Both the position numbers and the translations under genes were made by a program. A DNA stretch of 64,000 bases from Melanopsichium pennsylvanicum (lineage: Eukaryota; Basidiomycota; Ustilaginomycetes; Ustilaginales), in assembly GCA_900208305.1 (NCBI GenBank), contig OAPG01000005.1, positions 434,001 through 498,000 of the forward strand. Direction: 5' to 3'. The notes beneath the pieces were generated by a model that was given only the letters and a program-made list of their open reading frames with translations, did no database searches and was not told the DNA's origin. Below are positions 54,145-64,000 of the stretch, piece after piece. How positions within the stretch are numbered: the first letter of the stretch is position 1; every line of letters starts with the position of its first letter.

Positions 54145-54838
54145 CTTTAGTTTTGGCTTTTCTTTTGCTTCATTCAACTCTTGCTGCCGTTCCCGTTCTT
54201 CTGTAGTTTTCTTTGAGCACACCCATTCAGAACCATGCTTCATGACTATGCCTTTCAGCCCTATCAGATCATACAGGTACAGTGCAAAAGCTAAAATTCG
54301 GGTCAAGAGAGTTCTAGATGCCCGATTAGACGAGACCGATCTGTGAAGCGACCACGGGTTGATTTCGAGACAGGTGATACTGTAGTCGGTTGAGCTCCCC
54401 AACATTTTCTGCGCTTCAAACTGTTCTGCTTGCAGGATCTCGAGAAGCACTGCTCTATGAAGGCGGCGCTCGGGGTGGCATCTTCTGGCAACGTGATACG
54501 ATTACAGTGTCGGCAATCATGTGCGCAGAGCGATACGCCTCAAGCTGTGTCGCGGCTTCAAACAGACACCGAAACCGACCGTCCTATCAAACTCATGTTG
54601 TGCCCCGCCGTCTTCGACACATACAGTACAAGCTCAACTTTGCTCCCGCTTGGAAAATGGAGTTTTCCTAGCTGAGACGTTTTGGACGCGTGACGCACTG
54701 ACCTGTCGGTCACCTCTCTCTTTTTGGGCTCCATCGCGGTCCGAATTTCCATCGTCTTGGTAGTTGCAAAGCAGAGTGCTTTTCGTAGTGATCGTCATAG
54801 CTTACTACCATCATCACCTCTTTTTCATAACACGAATC
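54145..54838. promoter_or_regulatory. Promoter region of the 3-ketoacyl-CoA reductase gene
   Basis: About 0.7 kb between 5S rRNA and the reductase ATG. It has two TACAGTA-type motifs (54378-54384 inverted and 54622-54628) and a CT-rich run just before the start codon. No gene is seen. Confidence 0.4.
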
Positions 54839-56118
54839 ATGACCATCGAGCAGCAACTCGACGGAATTTTGCGCCACGTCGGTCTCCGAGTTGGTAAGCA
54901 TCTTTCTCTTTCTTTTGCAGCTTGGTCATTGTGAAAACGCAAATGTTAACTCAATCACTTCTACTTCTCATCAATTGCAGACCACGGCCTGACTCCACTC
55001 TCCGCAGCCCTTGTCGTTTTCGCTGGTATTGGTGCACTTGCCACAGGAACCTTCTTCATCCGTCTCGCACACCTTTTCGCTGATTGCTACATCCTCCCCG
55101 GCAAGCCTCTGAGCAAGTTCGGAGCTAACAAAAAGGACTTTTCCAAAGCGACCTGGGCCATCATCACTGGCGCCACTGATGGCATAGGTCGCGAATTCTC
55201 CCTCCAACTCGCCCGAAAGGGCTTCAACATCCTCCTTGTCTCTCGCTCGCCTGAAAAGCTTGGCGCAGTAGCTGCCGAGATTGAAGCTGCTTCCCCCGGC
55301 GTTAGGACCAAAACTCAGGCAATTGACTTTGCTCTCGGCGATGAAAAGCAGTACGAGGGACTCGAACATACAGTCAAAGATCTCAACATTGGAGTACTCG
55401 TCAACAATGTTGGAAAGAGTCACAACATGCCTGTCGCTTTTGCGGAGACGACTGAGGAAGAAATGGAGGACATTATCGAGATCAATGTGGTCTCGATTCT
55501 CCGAGTGTCGCGAATGGTGATTCCCGGTATGGTTCAACGTAAGAAAGGTCTTGTTCTCAACCTCGGTTCTTTCGCAGGTCAAGTCACTACTCCTCTCCTG
55601 GCCACTTATGCAGGTTCTAAAGCTTTCCTTGCCGGTTGGTCCCAGGCACTTGGCGAGGAATTGAAGAGGAGCAACATTACAGTCAGTCTGCTCAACACTT
55701 ACTTTGTCGTCAGCAACATGTCCAAAGTCAGAAAGTCAAGCTCCATGATCCCTACTCCCAAACAGTATGTGGGACAAGTTTTGAAGACGATTGGTAACAA
55801 CGGTGGTGCAGTGGCAAGACCTTATACTAGTACGCCCTGGCCAATGCATGCTCTGGTGGATTGGGCTACCACTTACATCTTGCCCAGAGGTTGGTTGTTG
55901 AGCTACACTTACGGTATGTATACTTTGCCCCATTCTTGCGCGCAAAAAAAAAGAAACAAGAAAAAAAAAGAGGTTGAGCTCCAGAGAATATAAATGAATG
56001 CTCACCTTACACTTTTTTCTTTTGGCAAATGTTATGGGATGACCAACTCACAGACCAACAAGTGGGCATTCGCAAGCGCGCCATCAGGAAGGCTGAAAAG
56101 GCTGTCAAGTCCACTTGA
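54839..56118 (+). CDS. IFA38: Very-long-chain 3-ketoacyl-CoA reductase (ER)
   Basis: This NADPH enzyme carries out the second step of fatty-acid elongation at the ER. Three exons, 54839-54893, 54981-55913 and 56054-56118, join in phase to 350 residues. After a short N-terminus comes a membrane segment (about residues 24-46, ALVVFAGIGALATGTFFIRL), then the short-chain dehydrogenase fold: cofactor loop TGATDGIGREF (81-91), VNNVGKSH, and the catalytic triad Ser215, Tyr228 and Lys232 in LGSFAG and YAGSK. A second hydrophobic stretch (PMHALVDWATTYILPRGWL) lies near the C-terminus, which ends with basic residues (RKRAIRKAEKAVKST), plausible for ER retention. All residues for activity are present. 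Confidence 0.95.
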
Positions 56119-56495
56119 TCGCCTTCTCTTTAACTCGAAAAACGACCTTGCAAAGCGAACGTTTCAATGAACGTGCTCGCAAAACACGCGTTGACTCCTT
56201 TGACCCTCCCGTCACGGATCTTGACACCTAGCCCAGCTCTGATATCAAAGACTCACAACCCTTCCTGCTTTCAAGTTGTTGTGCCTCAAACACAAAGAAA
56301 CGCACATTTTTCAGATCGAATGTTGACCCAAATCCATGGCTTTTACTCTGATCAGAATTCTTCTGTGAACACGCAATTTGCACGAGAAAAGCTGAGATTG
56401 AACTCCAAAAGCCATTGGACACATCTTGTGTCAAAGGGAGAGATAGCGTTGTAGGAAGAAAAAAAAGAAGACGAAAACGACAGCACAACGCGCGC
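56119..56495. other. Convergent 3' flanks of the reductase and AsnRS genes
   Basis: The 377 bp between the convergent stop codons contain only short overlapping frames; I see no gene. Confidence 0.4.
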
Positions 56496-58336
56496 TTAGG
56501 GAGTGCAGCGACCAGTCCATCGAGGATACAAACTAGCCTCTCTAACGGTCCATCTGTTAGTCAACCAAGCCAAGAATCTCTCTACACCCAGACCGTAACC
56601 ACCATGCTCGCAAGTGCCATACTTCCTCTGATCTGTGTACCAGAAGTAAGGAGCAGCATCGATGCCTTCGTTTTTGTAAGCCTCGAGCAATTCATGCTGA
56701 TCAGCCATCCTCATACTACCACCCACAATCTCACCTACACCAGGCATCAACACATCGACCGAGTCGGTGAACTCTTCATCTCCTTCGGTACGCTTCATGT
56801 AGAACGACTTGATCTCTCTTGGGAACCTGCACAAGAAGATGGGCACGTTGAGTTCATCGGTCATCTTACGTTCGGCTGCCTCGGCAATGTCGTCTCCGAT
56901 CTTGTGTGGCTGACCTTCCTCGTTGGGGATGTGGTGATCGTTGAGCCATTGAATAGCTTCTTTGTAATCCATACGTCTAAAGGGACGGGTAGGCATCTTG
57001 AAGTTGGGGTTGAGCTGATCCAGCAAAGCCTTTGTCTTGGGGTCTTGCATGACGCGAGAGAGGGTTCCGCAAATGAGCTGCTCCAGGTGCTCGAGAAGAT
57101 CGTCAAACGAAATAAAGGCGAGCTCACCCTCGAGATGGGTGTATTCGGACAAGTGGCGACGAGTGTGCGACTTTTCGGCACGGAAGGATTCCTGAACGCA
57201 GAAGACGTCACCGAGCGAAGGGAGACAGGTTTCGAGGTAGAGCTGCGAAGATTGGGTGAGGTAGGCGGGTTGACCGTAGTAGTCAAAGCTGAATAGAGTG
57301 GATCCACCTTCGACCTGCGTCTGCACCATGCAGGGAGGCGTGACTTCGGTCATTCCCAAACTGTCAAACTCTGCACGGAAGGCCTTGAGAACCTCAGACC
57401 TCACCTTGAGCACGGCCGAAGCGGTCTCACCACGGATGACGAGATGGCGGCGGTCGGCCAAGCTGTTGGGATCGGCCGTCTCTGCAACGACGTTGGTGTA
57501 TGCCTCATCACCGCCGGGAGCCTTGCCCAGACACTTCCAGTAGTCGGCGACCAATTCGTGACCGCCAGGCGCAGTTTTTCCTTCCGGGACAGCCTTGAGC
57601 TGACCCTGGATCTCGACAGTCGATTCGGTTGTCAAAGTGAGAGCATCGTAGATGGTGGTGAGCTCGCCTGAGAGCACAACTTGAAGGTAGCCGGTACCAT
57701 CGCGAAGGACGATGAAAGTGAGGTCCTTCTGGGATCGAAGACGGTGAACCCAACCGCAGATCTTGACACGCTGACCACGGAAGTTGGCGCCTTGGCTGAT
57801 CTTGATTTTCCTAGCGGAAGAGGAAGGTTCTTGTAGGACGATCTTTTTGGATTCTTGGAGACGCCTTTCGTCGTGAGCTGATTGAGCCTCGTCCTTGGCA
57901 GCTTGGTCGTTGGCCTTTTCCTTCTTCTTGAGTGCGGTTGCGTAGAGCTTGCTGACTTTCTTGGCGGCAGAAGCCGAGATAGGGGAATAGCCGTCAGCGT
58001 CAACACCGTCTTGACCAGGGGTGGCATCGGCCTTCTTGACAAAAACGGAAGCGTCCTGTCCCTTTGCAAGAAGTGCGGCCAATGGTGTTGCGAAAGGCGA
58101 GGCTTTGGAGCCATCAGCAATTTCATCATTGCCGGCCTTGTCGTCGACGTAGACTGCATGCAGAAACAGCAAACAGAGCAGGAACTAGTCAGTGAGAAGC
58201 TCGGAAGATTGTCAAGCGTAATTTGAGGGAAGAGAAACTTACCTGGTGCACCACCACCGATGGGTTTCTTGTCCTTGTCGCCGGAAATGTGCAGGGCCTC
58301 TGCGGCGGAAGCCAAAGCGTCCTTGATGGCGGACAT
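56496..58336 (-). CDS. DED81: Cytoplasmic asparaginyl-tRNA synthetase
   Basis: The class IIb enzyme charges tRNA-Asn. Two exons, 58336-58243 and 58153-56496, give 583 residues. An N-terminal extension (VYVDDKAGNDEIADGSKASP) typical of eukaryotic AsnRS precedes an OB-fold anticodon-binding domain (VKICGWVHRLRSQKDLTFIVLRDG). The catalytic domain shows motif 2 in FRAEKSHTRRHLSEYTHLEGEL (about residue 345) and motif 3 in GYGLGVERFLAWL (about 550), ending in YPRWTGRCTP. The start MSAIKDALASAAEAL lies in the first exon. It is divergent from GCN1 across 1.4 kb that carries two TGACTC cores and dinucleotide microsatellites. Confidence 0.96.
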
Positions 58337-58570
58337 GTTAGTGATTACACTCTAGGTGAATCCTGTTGTTGATAATGATTGTGGGGCAAGGAGGAGAGTG
58401 ATCCTGATTTTGCGTGCTTATGTGTGTAGATGCTGATGTGAGTTTTGCGGTGAACTCAAAGATATTGGAAAAGTAGGACAGACCGATGGGGGAAGGCGGG
58501 ATGAAGATGTTGCTAGATAAGAAAAATGGACCGAGCGGGCTGAAGGGAGTTTTTGAACCAATGTGCTTGC

Positions 58571-58649
<79 letters not shown>

Positions 58650-58670
58650 TGTGTGTGTGTGTGTGTGTGT
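58571..58670. repeat. (GA)n-(GT)n microsatellite
   Basis: About 38 GA dinucleotides run directly into about 12 GT dinucleotides, roughly 235-335 bp upstream of the AsnRS ATG. It is the longest perfect simple repeat in the window and probably length-variable between strains. Confidence 0.95.
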
Positions 58671-59015
58671 TGGTTTGCACCTGTCAGTGTGAGTCAGTGT
58701 AGAGAGTTTGATTTGGAATTTATTTTGGAAATTCCAGATTATCAGAGAGCACTGTGACTGACTCGAGCTGCCTGCCTCTCTTACCTTTGCCGATTCAAAA
58801 AACACTTCCCTCTTCTGTGAAGCGTTTTGCTTGACAGTATGGGGAGATTGTCTCGAGGTGAAACTGTTAAGTCGAAATCTATCACCGCAGCTTTTCGGGC
58901 TTTGATGCTCCTACGCACCAAAGCAACGGTGCGTTGATGTGATGGTACCGATAGATGATTTTCAATAGTGGATCTGCAACGGGAGTCCATGCAGCATTGA
59001 TGACGCTTCGAGTCC

Positions 59016-59052
59016 AGAGAGAGAGATAGAGAGACAGAGAGAGAGAGAGAAG
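59016..59052. repeat. Second GA-rich microsatellite
   Basis: An imperfect GA run, interrupted by ATAG and ACAG, lies midway between AsnRS and GCN1. Confidence 0.8.
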
Positions 59053-59738
59053 AAGGGGAGAAGAATTGGGGCTGACATCAAGCATACCCGACGGGAAGCA
59101 TGGGCTGAATGGCCCGCTTTGCTTACAATCAGGCAGCAGTGCGAGTCGTTGTTGAGTAAACGTTCCGTATCGGGTAACAATCGTATCGGACACAATCTCA
59201 ATTTCGATCGCCGATGAGACGTTACTTGTTTTCAATTTTTTTCACATACTCGACTCACTCGACTCACACTGTGGGATGCCGAAAGACATGTTCTTCTTAA
59301 GCAGCTCTGACATAACTCCTTTAAAAGGTTGTTCCAGCATTGTGATGACAGCAATGAGTCAATGAAGAGGGTACGAAGGACGAGTCATTAAACAGCTCAA
59401 GCTTAGCAGTAGGTTCAGTCCGTTGGCCAAGGTCGCTGAAAATCAACTCACGCTGAGCCTTGATTTTGTTGCCAATTAACGCTATTCCATATCGGGAGAT
59501 GCAGCTCCGATACAGCTGTGCTTCAAAGAAGAATCTTTTCCTCAGATCACAGACACACAAGACAGTCACAGAGTCCACGCGACTCTTCTGTGCAACATTT
59601 TGGATCTTCCTGTGTATGTGTGTCAACCTTGCTCAGCTTTGCTCATCTATCCTCCTTCCACCTCAGATACTCCATATTGTCATCTCAAAACACTCTTTTT
59701 TTGCTTCTCCACAAGCCGCTGCGACTTGACTGCGTCGT

Positions 59739-62700
59739 ATGCTAGCCAAGAAGCGCGAACTCAAAAATTGGATCCAGCGGGCGTCCACCGAGCCACAACA
59801 AGAACCATACGACTCGGACGACGATCTCGCACCCGCAAAAATGAGCGTCTCTGGCGACGACACGGATAGCATCGACCCTGTCGCACACTGGTCTGCTTTC
59901 TCACAAGCTGCTCAGCTCCAACTCAATACCACAAGTACACGCCAGCGCATCCATTTCCTTCAACGACATGCTACAAAGGCAGCCCAATCGTCCGAGCTGC
60001 AACCTGTGCAGAGGGCAGAACTCCTCACCATCATCCTCCGTACCTATCCCAAGTATATCGACAGAGATTCCAGGCTCGCATCACTCAACGTCTTTTGCAA
60101 AATCGTTGGTGTAGATGAGGCTGCCGCTTCACCAATTTCGAATGGTCCTGTTGCAAAGCATGCCCTTGCATGGCTTAAGCGAGAGGCTGACCGCATCTGC
60201 AAACCTTCCCCTACCGGCTCCACAACAACCTCCCTGCCTACCATCACAGCTCTCCATGCTTACATCTGCGCCCTCTACTCGACACTCTGCGCAAAACTCA
60301 CTTCCTACACAGATGCACCCGCACCATCAACATTGCCAACATGGGAGCCGCTTGTCCAGCTCCTGGCAACCACCTACGACTCCATCCTCGCAGACACAAT
60401 TGGCCGAGAGAGCGTAAGGAAGAATGCAGTCACTCTCACTCGACGCACCTTGCGCAACGCGCACCAATACCTTCCCCAGCTCATGTGCACACTTGCTGCT
60501 ACCTCTACTACAGCTGCTGCGATTCGTTCCGCCGCCCTTCTCGGAGAGGCTATCGGATGCTGCGTTCGACTTCGTGCAGGCTCTGAACAGGTCAAAGGTG
60601 ATCCAGACGGTATTGGCCGTGGCTATGTCAACGATGCCAAGAAGGAAATTCTCACATTCTACACCACTCAACTCGTGGCTTCAAAGACTATCGTCCCTGA
60701 ACATTCCTTGCGTGCTTTCGACGACTTTATTGCAAACCAAGTCACTGAGCAGGATCTCAGCTCCACCTTGCGGCCACAACTCGAGAAAATGCTCCTTCGC
60801 TCACCCGAGGTCGCCCTCCCTGTTGCAGCAAGGCTATTCACCTCTGTCAAGGTCGACGTCGGCCCCCACGCTAAGCCTTTGCTAAACTCTGTCCTCTCTG
60901 CATCTCGATCCACCAATGCTGCCACGAGAGCAAAGGCGTCCGACTTCTTTGCTGCCCTCTCCGCCCGTATCGCAAATGACGATGCTGCCAAGACCGCCGT
61001 CGTAGATGAGCTCATCACTATTCTCAAAGGCGGCAAGGCAGCTACTCCAGAGGCGAGAACGTCCATCTACAGCATGCTTTCCTCCGTCGCGCCTGGCGAG
61101 GCCGCAAAGAGTTCCGCTGTCATCGAGGTCGTGGCGTCGCTGCTCGCCAAGGAAGCACAAGAGGCTTCCATGCACGCAGCCGTTTCCTGCATCGCACACC
61201 ACCTTCTCTGGCTCCTCGGTGAAGCTGACAAGGCGCCAGCCGCATCTGTGTCCGCCGCTCTTGTAAAAGAGATGCAGAACTCGAAAGTGCCGGTCAGGAA
61301 AGCCGTCTGCTTGGCCATCGGTGAGCTTTTCTGGTCCATGACCGGCTCGCAGACCGCGACTGATGCAACGCGAACTTTCGCCGAATCGCTTTTGCCTGGC
61401 TTCGAGGCCAACCTCAAGAACGCCTCCACCAACCCGCTCACTGCTCCTGGTGGTCCACTCGAAGGTTACATTGCAGCTGCGGCTCTCGAAGGTCGTCTCA
61501 CTGGCCTCGGTTCCGACAAGATCGATGGTGTTGTCAACAAGAATGCCGCGCTTGAGGGCATTTTGGTCGTCGAGCCCAAGCCATCCTTCCTCTTAGCTGA
61601 CAAGGTCTTCCGCAAGATCGCCACACCCGACGAGGAGCTCTGGCTGTCACGCGCCCTGCAAGTCATCATCGCTCGCCGTGCCAAGGCGCTGGCTGCTGAC
61701 AAGGCTGTCCAGATCCAAGTAGCCCTCGCGCTCATTCATGTTCTCTTCCACGCGACAGGGTCCAAGTCGAAGCGTTCAGTGCTCGAGCTCGTCCAGCAAC
61801 TCGCCTTGGTTGAGCCTATCCTCACTCATGACATCATCACTTCCGGCATCTCTGCCTTCCTGCAACAGCCACCAGCACCTGCTATGTCTTCAGCTTCCAA
61901 GGTCAACGCATCCGCTTCTGCTCCTGCCTCTGCTGCGTCGGCTGCCGCCGCCGCCGCGGCTGCAGAGGCAGAGGATGCCAAGCCTTCTGTCGAAACTCGT
62001 GCGCGTGATCTTCGCCGTTTGCTGTCCGCTGCTTCCACCTTCTCTGAAGAGCTCGATCGCGAGGCAAGAAAGAAAGCTCTCGTCGACACCCTCGTGCTCT
62101 CCCACCACGCCGACTTGCTCGACCGCGGCACATCTTGCTTCATGGATCTCACTTTCAAGGCCAAAGTTCTCCCCATCGATCTCATCACCTCCAAACAGCA
62201 GGACCTCCTCTCCGTTGTGCGCACCGCCATCGATGATGCAAGCATGCGTGAGGCCGGTTTCGCTTCACTGACCACTTTGGTGCGTCTTGCTCCCGAACCG
62301 GTGATGGCTGAGCTCGTCTCGCAAATTGAAGCGAACACACTCTTCGACGATCTGCAGGTACTCACCCAAGACGACTTGGGCATGTGGAGCACGGAGCCAG
62401 GCACCCTTTTCGTCGATGTTCTCTCCAACCCTAAGGAAGACTCCGCCGACAAGAACAACAAGAATGCCAAAATGGAGCAATGGGAAGCTGAGCTTCGCGC
62501 CGATATCGCAAAGAAGAAGGCCGCGCAGAACAAGACGTTGACACAGGAGCAAAAAGCTGCAGTGGAAGCTCAATCCAAGATCGAAGCGCAAGCACGTGCC
62601 AAGGTCGAGGAAATCCGATCTCGATACGTGCGCTCGCTCCGTACTGTCTCGTCGATCGTGGGCGCTCGCACCGAAGAATTGGAAGGATACATGCAGACTC

Positions 62701-64000
62701 TCGTCAACTTTGTTCTTCGAACTTTCGAGGTTCCTCAGGCTCGCTTCCTGTTCGAGAAGGAGGCCAAAGAAGCGTTCTGGGCCTTGTCGAGTTGCTGCTC
62801 GATCCGCCTAGAGGCTTACTCGATGTTTGTTGGCGTGGGACTTCTGCGTTCGATTGATGAGCAGTTGGTACAGGAAGACTTCCGCGCTGAGCCCATCAAT
62901 GAGCTCGTGCTTCGCATCCTTTACCGACTTCGCTCTTTGTCGGAGCAGTCTCCCTTGGATGCCGGTACGGTCGCTTTCATCGACCCTCTCATCGTCCGAA
63001 TCGTTCATGCTGGTGGTTTCGGCGTTGATCCCGAGGACACCGACTCCGTGCTGGAACAGATCCAGCTGTCGCTCGATTTCATCGATTTCCATGGCTCCGC
63101 CTGCGAGGACATGCGCTACCCACGCTCTTCGTTCATCGACAGCCTTGTCACCATCGTTGCCAAACATACGCAGATCTCCAAAGACGCTGTCTCTGGTCTG
63201 CGTGACATGGGCGAGGCGCTCAGGACGACGGCTCTTCCCGCTGAGATTCAGAAGTTGCTCTCCAACACCATGGTCGACGAGGTCTACGTTCGCAATGGCT
63301 GTCTTCAGGCCATCCAACCACTTGATCTCACTGATCTCGAGTTCCCTGTCGAGCTCTGGCTCGCCTACCACGACGAGGATGAAGAGAACGCTCGTCTTGC
63401 CGAGAAGGCGTGGGAGGAGAATGGTCTCGATGTTCCCGAGACCTTCGCTGATCCGCTCATCGCTCTGCTCGAGCACAAGAATGCCTACGTCCGTGACAGC
63501 TGCGCTCGTGCTCTGGCTGCTGCGACGGAACAGCACCCCGAACAGGTTTCATCTGTCATCGCCAAGCTTTGTCAGCTGTACAAGGAGAGGAACAAAGTCC
63601 TCGCCCCCGAATACGATCGCTTTGGTATGGTCATCGAGGCGACAAAGAACAGACAAGACCCTTGGCAGACGCGTGCTGCTGTAGCCGTTGCTCTTCGTCA
63701 CCAAGCTCCTTTCCTCCAGGGATCGGATGTACCATCGTTCTTCGAGTTTTTGATCGATGGTCAGGCCCTTGGAGACCGTAGCGAGAATGTGCGCCCAAAA
63801 ATGCTTGATGCCGCTACCACTGTGATCGATTTGCACGGCAAGGAGCACCTTTCGAAGCTCATTGCCATGTTCGAAGCCTTCTTCAGCAGTTCTAGCGGAT
63901 CCACTGCCGATGACGGTATCACCGAAGCCGTCGTCATTCTGCTCGGTCGCGAGGCTCGCCATCTTGATCTCAAGGATCTCCGTGTGAGCAAGGTTGTTGA
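59739..64000 (+). CDS. GCN1: GCN1 translational activator, N-terminal part
   Basis: Gcn1 is the giant HEAT-repeat protein that, on ribosomes with Gcn20, lets Gcn2 sense uncharged tRNA and phosphorylate eIF2alpha. The open frame runs 1420 codons to the window edge without a stop. The ATG at 59739 has an in-frame TGA 12 nt before it; another ATG 34 codons on is possible. Family segments include ESVRKNAVTLTRRTLRNA, IVPEHSLRAFDDFI, VPVRKAVCLAIGELFW, the extended SRYVRSLRTVSSIVGARTEE and HEAT repeats of the type NAYVRDSCARALAAAT. The last residues (EAVVILLGREARHLDLKD) match the part just before the eEF3-like region, so roughly half of the protein (RWD-binding C-terminus included) lies outside. An Ala/Ser-rich insert sits near residue 710-750. 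Confidence 0.95.
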   Translation, partial: MLAKKRELKNWIQRASTEPQQEPYDSDDDLAPAKMSVSGDDTDSIDPVAHWSAFSQAAQLQLNTTSTRQRIHFLQRHATKAAQSSELQPVQRAELLTIILRTYPKYIDRDSRLASLNVFCKIVGVDEAAASPISNGPVAKHALAWLKREADRICKPSPTGSTTTSLPTITALHAYICALYSTLCAKLTSYTDAPAPSTLPTWEPLVQLLATTYDSILADTIGRESVRKNAVTLTRRTLRNAHQYLPQLMCTLAATSTTAAAIRSAALLGEAIGCCVRLRAGSEQVKGDPDGIGRGYVNDAKKEILTFYTTQLVASKTIVPEHSLRAFDDFIANQVTEQDLSSTLRPQLEKMLLRSPEVALPVAARLFTSVKVDVGPHAKPLLNSVLSASRSTNAATRAKASDFFAALSARIANDDAAKTAVVDELITILKGGKAATPEARTSIYSMLSSVAPGEAAKSSAVIEVVASLLAKEAQEASMHAAVSCIAHHLLWLLGEADKAPAASVSAALVKEMQNSKVPVRKAVCLAIGELFWSMTGSQTATDATRTFAESLLPGFEANLKNASTNPLTAPGGPLEGYIAAAALEGRLTGLGSDKIDGVVNKNAALEGILVVEPKPSFLLADKVFRKIATPDEELWLSRALQVIIARRAKALAADKAVQIQVALALIHVLFHATGSKSKRSVLELVQQLALVEPILTHDIITSGISAFLQQPPAPAMSSASKVNASASAPASAASAAAAAAAAEAEDAKPSVETRARDLRRLLSAASTFSEELDREARKKALVDTLVLSHHADLLDRGTSCFMDLTFKAKVLPIDLITSKQQDLLSVVRTAIDDASMREAGFASLTTLVRLAPEPVMAELVSQIEANTLFDDLQVLTQDDLGMWSTEPGTLFVDVLSNPKEDSADKNNKNAKMEQWEAELRADIAKKKAAQNKTLTQEQKAAVEAQSKIEAQARAKVEEIRSRYVRSLRTVSSIVGARTEELEGYMQTLVNFVLRTFEVPQARFLFEKEAKEAFWALSSCCSIRLEAYSMFVGVGLLRSIDEQLVQEDFRAEPINELVLRILYRLRSLSEQSPLDAGTVAFIDPLIVRIVHAGGFGVDPEDTDSVLEQIQLSLDFIDFHGSACEDMRYPRSSFIDSLVTIVAKHTQISKDAVSGLRDMGEALRTTALPAEIQKLLSNTMVDEVYVRNGCLQAIQPLDLTDLEFPVELWLAYHDEDEENARLAEKAWEENGLDVPETFADPLIALLEHKNAYVRDSCARALAAATEQHPEQVSSVIAKLCQLYKERNKVLAPEYDRFGMVIEATKNRQDPWQTRAAVAVALRHQAPFLQGSDVPSFFEFLIDGQALGDRSENVRPKMLDAATTVIDLHGKEHLSKLIAMFEAFFSSSSGSTADDGITEAVVILLGREARHLDLKDLRVSKVV

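Larger units (their letters stand above)
58337..59738. promoter_or_regulatory. Divergent promoter region of AsnRS and GCN1
   Basis: The 1.4 kb between the two start codons hold both promoters. Gcn4-type cores are present as GAGTCA (58691-58696), TGACTC (58759-58764) and a full TGAGTCA (59355-59361). Both flanking genes belong to the amino-acid starvation response, so joint control is plausible but unproven. Two GA-rich repeats are listed separately. Confidence 0.4.

Overview
The window is nuclear DNA of a basidiomycete smut-type fungus (Ustilaginales: an Ustilago, Sporisorium or Pseudozyma-like genome). The grounds are short GT-AG introns, compact genes on both strands at balanced GC, a Hum3-type fusion of repellent-like repeats to a class I hydrophobin, and copies of the smut pheromone response element ACAAAGGGA upstream of an a-factor-type ABC exporter. 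The sequence alone does not fix the species.

Layout, left to right. 1-7 kb: a cut-off, probably APC/C-regulated protein (D-box, KEN box, FGF motif); frataxin (YFH1), divergent with histidinol-phosphate aminotransferase (HIS5); S-formylglutathione hydrolase. 7.5-12.2 kb: a 1552-residue eIF4G. 14.5 kb: an intron-containing tRNA-Glu(UUC). 15-17.2 kb: a multi-pass DUF6533-type membrane protein. 18.3-20.5 kb: the repellent/hydrophobin preproprotein (hum3-like). 25.2-30 kb: ribosome-associated Hsp70 SSB1, divergent with mitochondrial ribosomal protein uS2m (MRP4). 30.2-34.8 kb: an STE6-like ABC transporter with two perfect pheromone response elements in its promoter. 39-40.5 kb: a Pcl-type (Pho85) cyclin. 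40.5-54 kb: a very long stretch with no convincing protein gene and one dispersed 5S rRNA gene at its far end. 54.8-64 kb: ER 3-ketoacyl-CoA reductase (IFA38), asparaginyl-tRNA synthetase (DED81) and the first ~1420 codons of GCN1.

Two themes run through the window. One is translation and amino-acid supply: eIF4G, SSB1, MRP4, AsnRS, GCN1, HIS5, tRNA-Glu and 5S rRNA; TGACTC/TGAGTCA hexamers lie upstream of HIS5, AsnRS and GCN1. The other is mating and filamentous growth: the STE6-like exporter, the Pcl cyclin and the Hum3-like surface protein, the last two with unusually large gene-free flanks.

Most long open frames opposite eIF4G, SSB1, the repellent gene and STE6 are codon-bias shadows and were left out. 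I see no transposon, CRISPR array or operon, and none of the unassigned intergenic ORFs matches a protein I recognise. Intron borders were read by eye from GT-AG sites and protein-family continuity.
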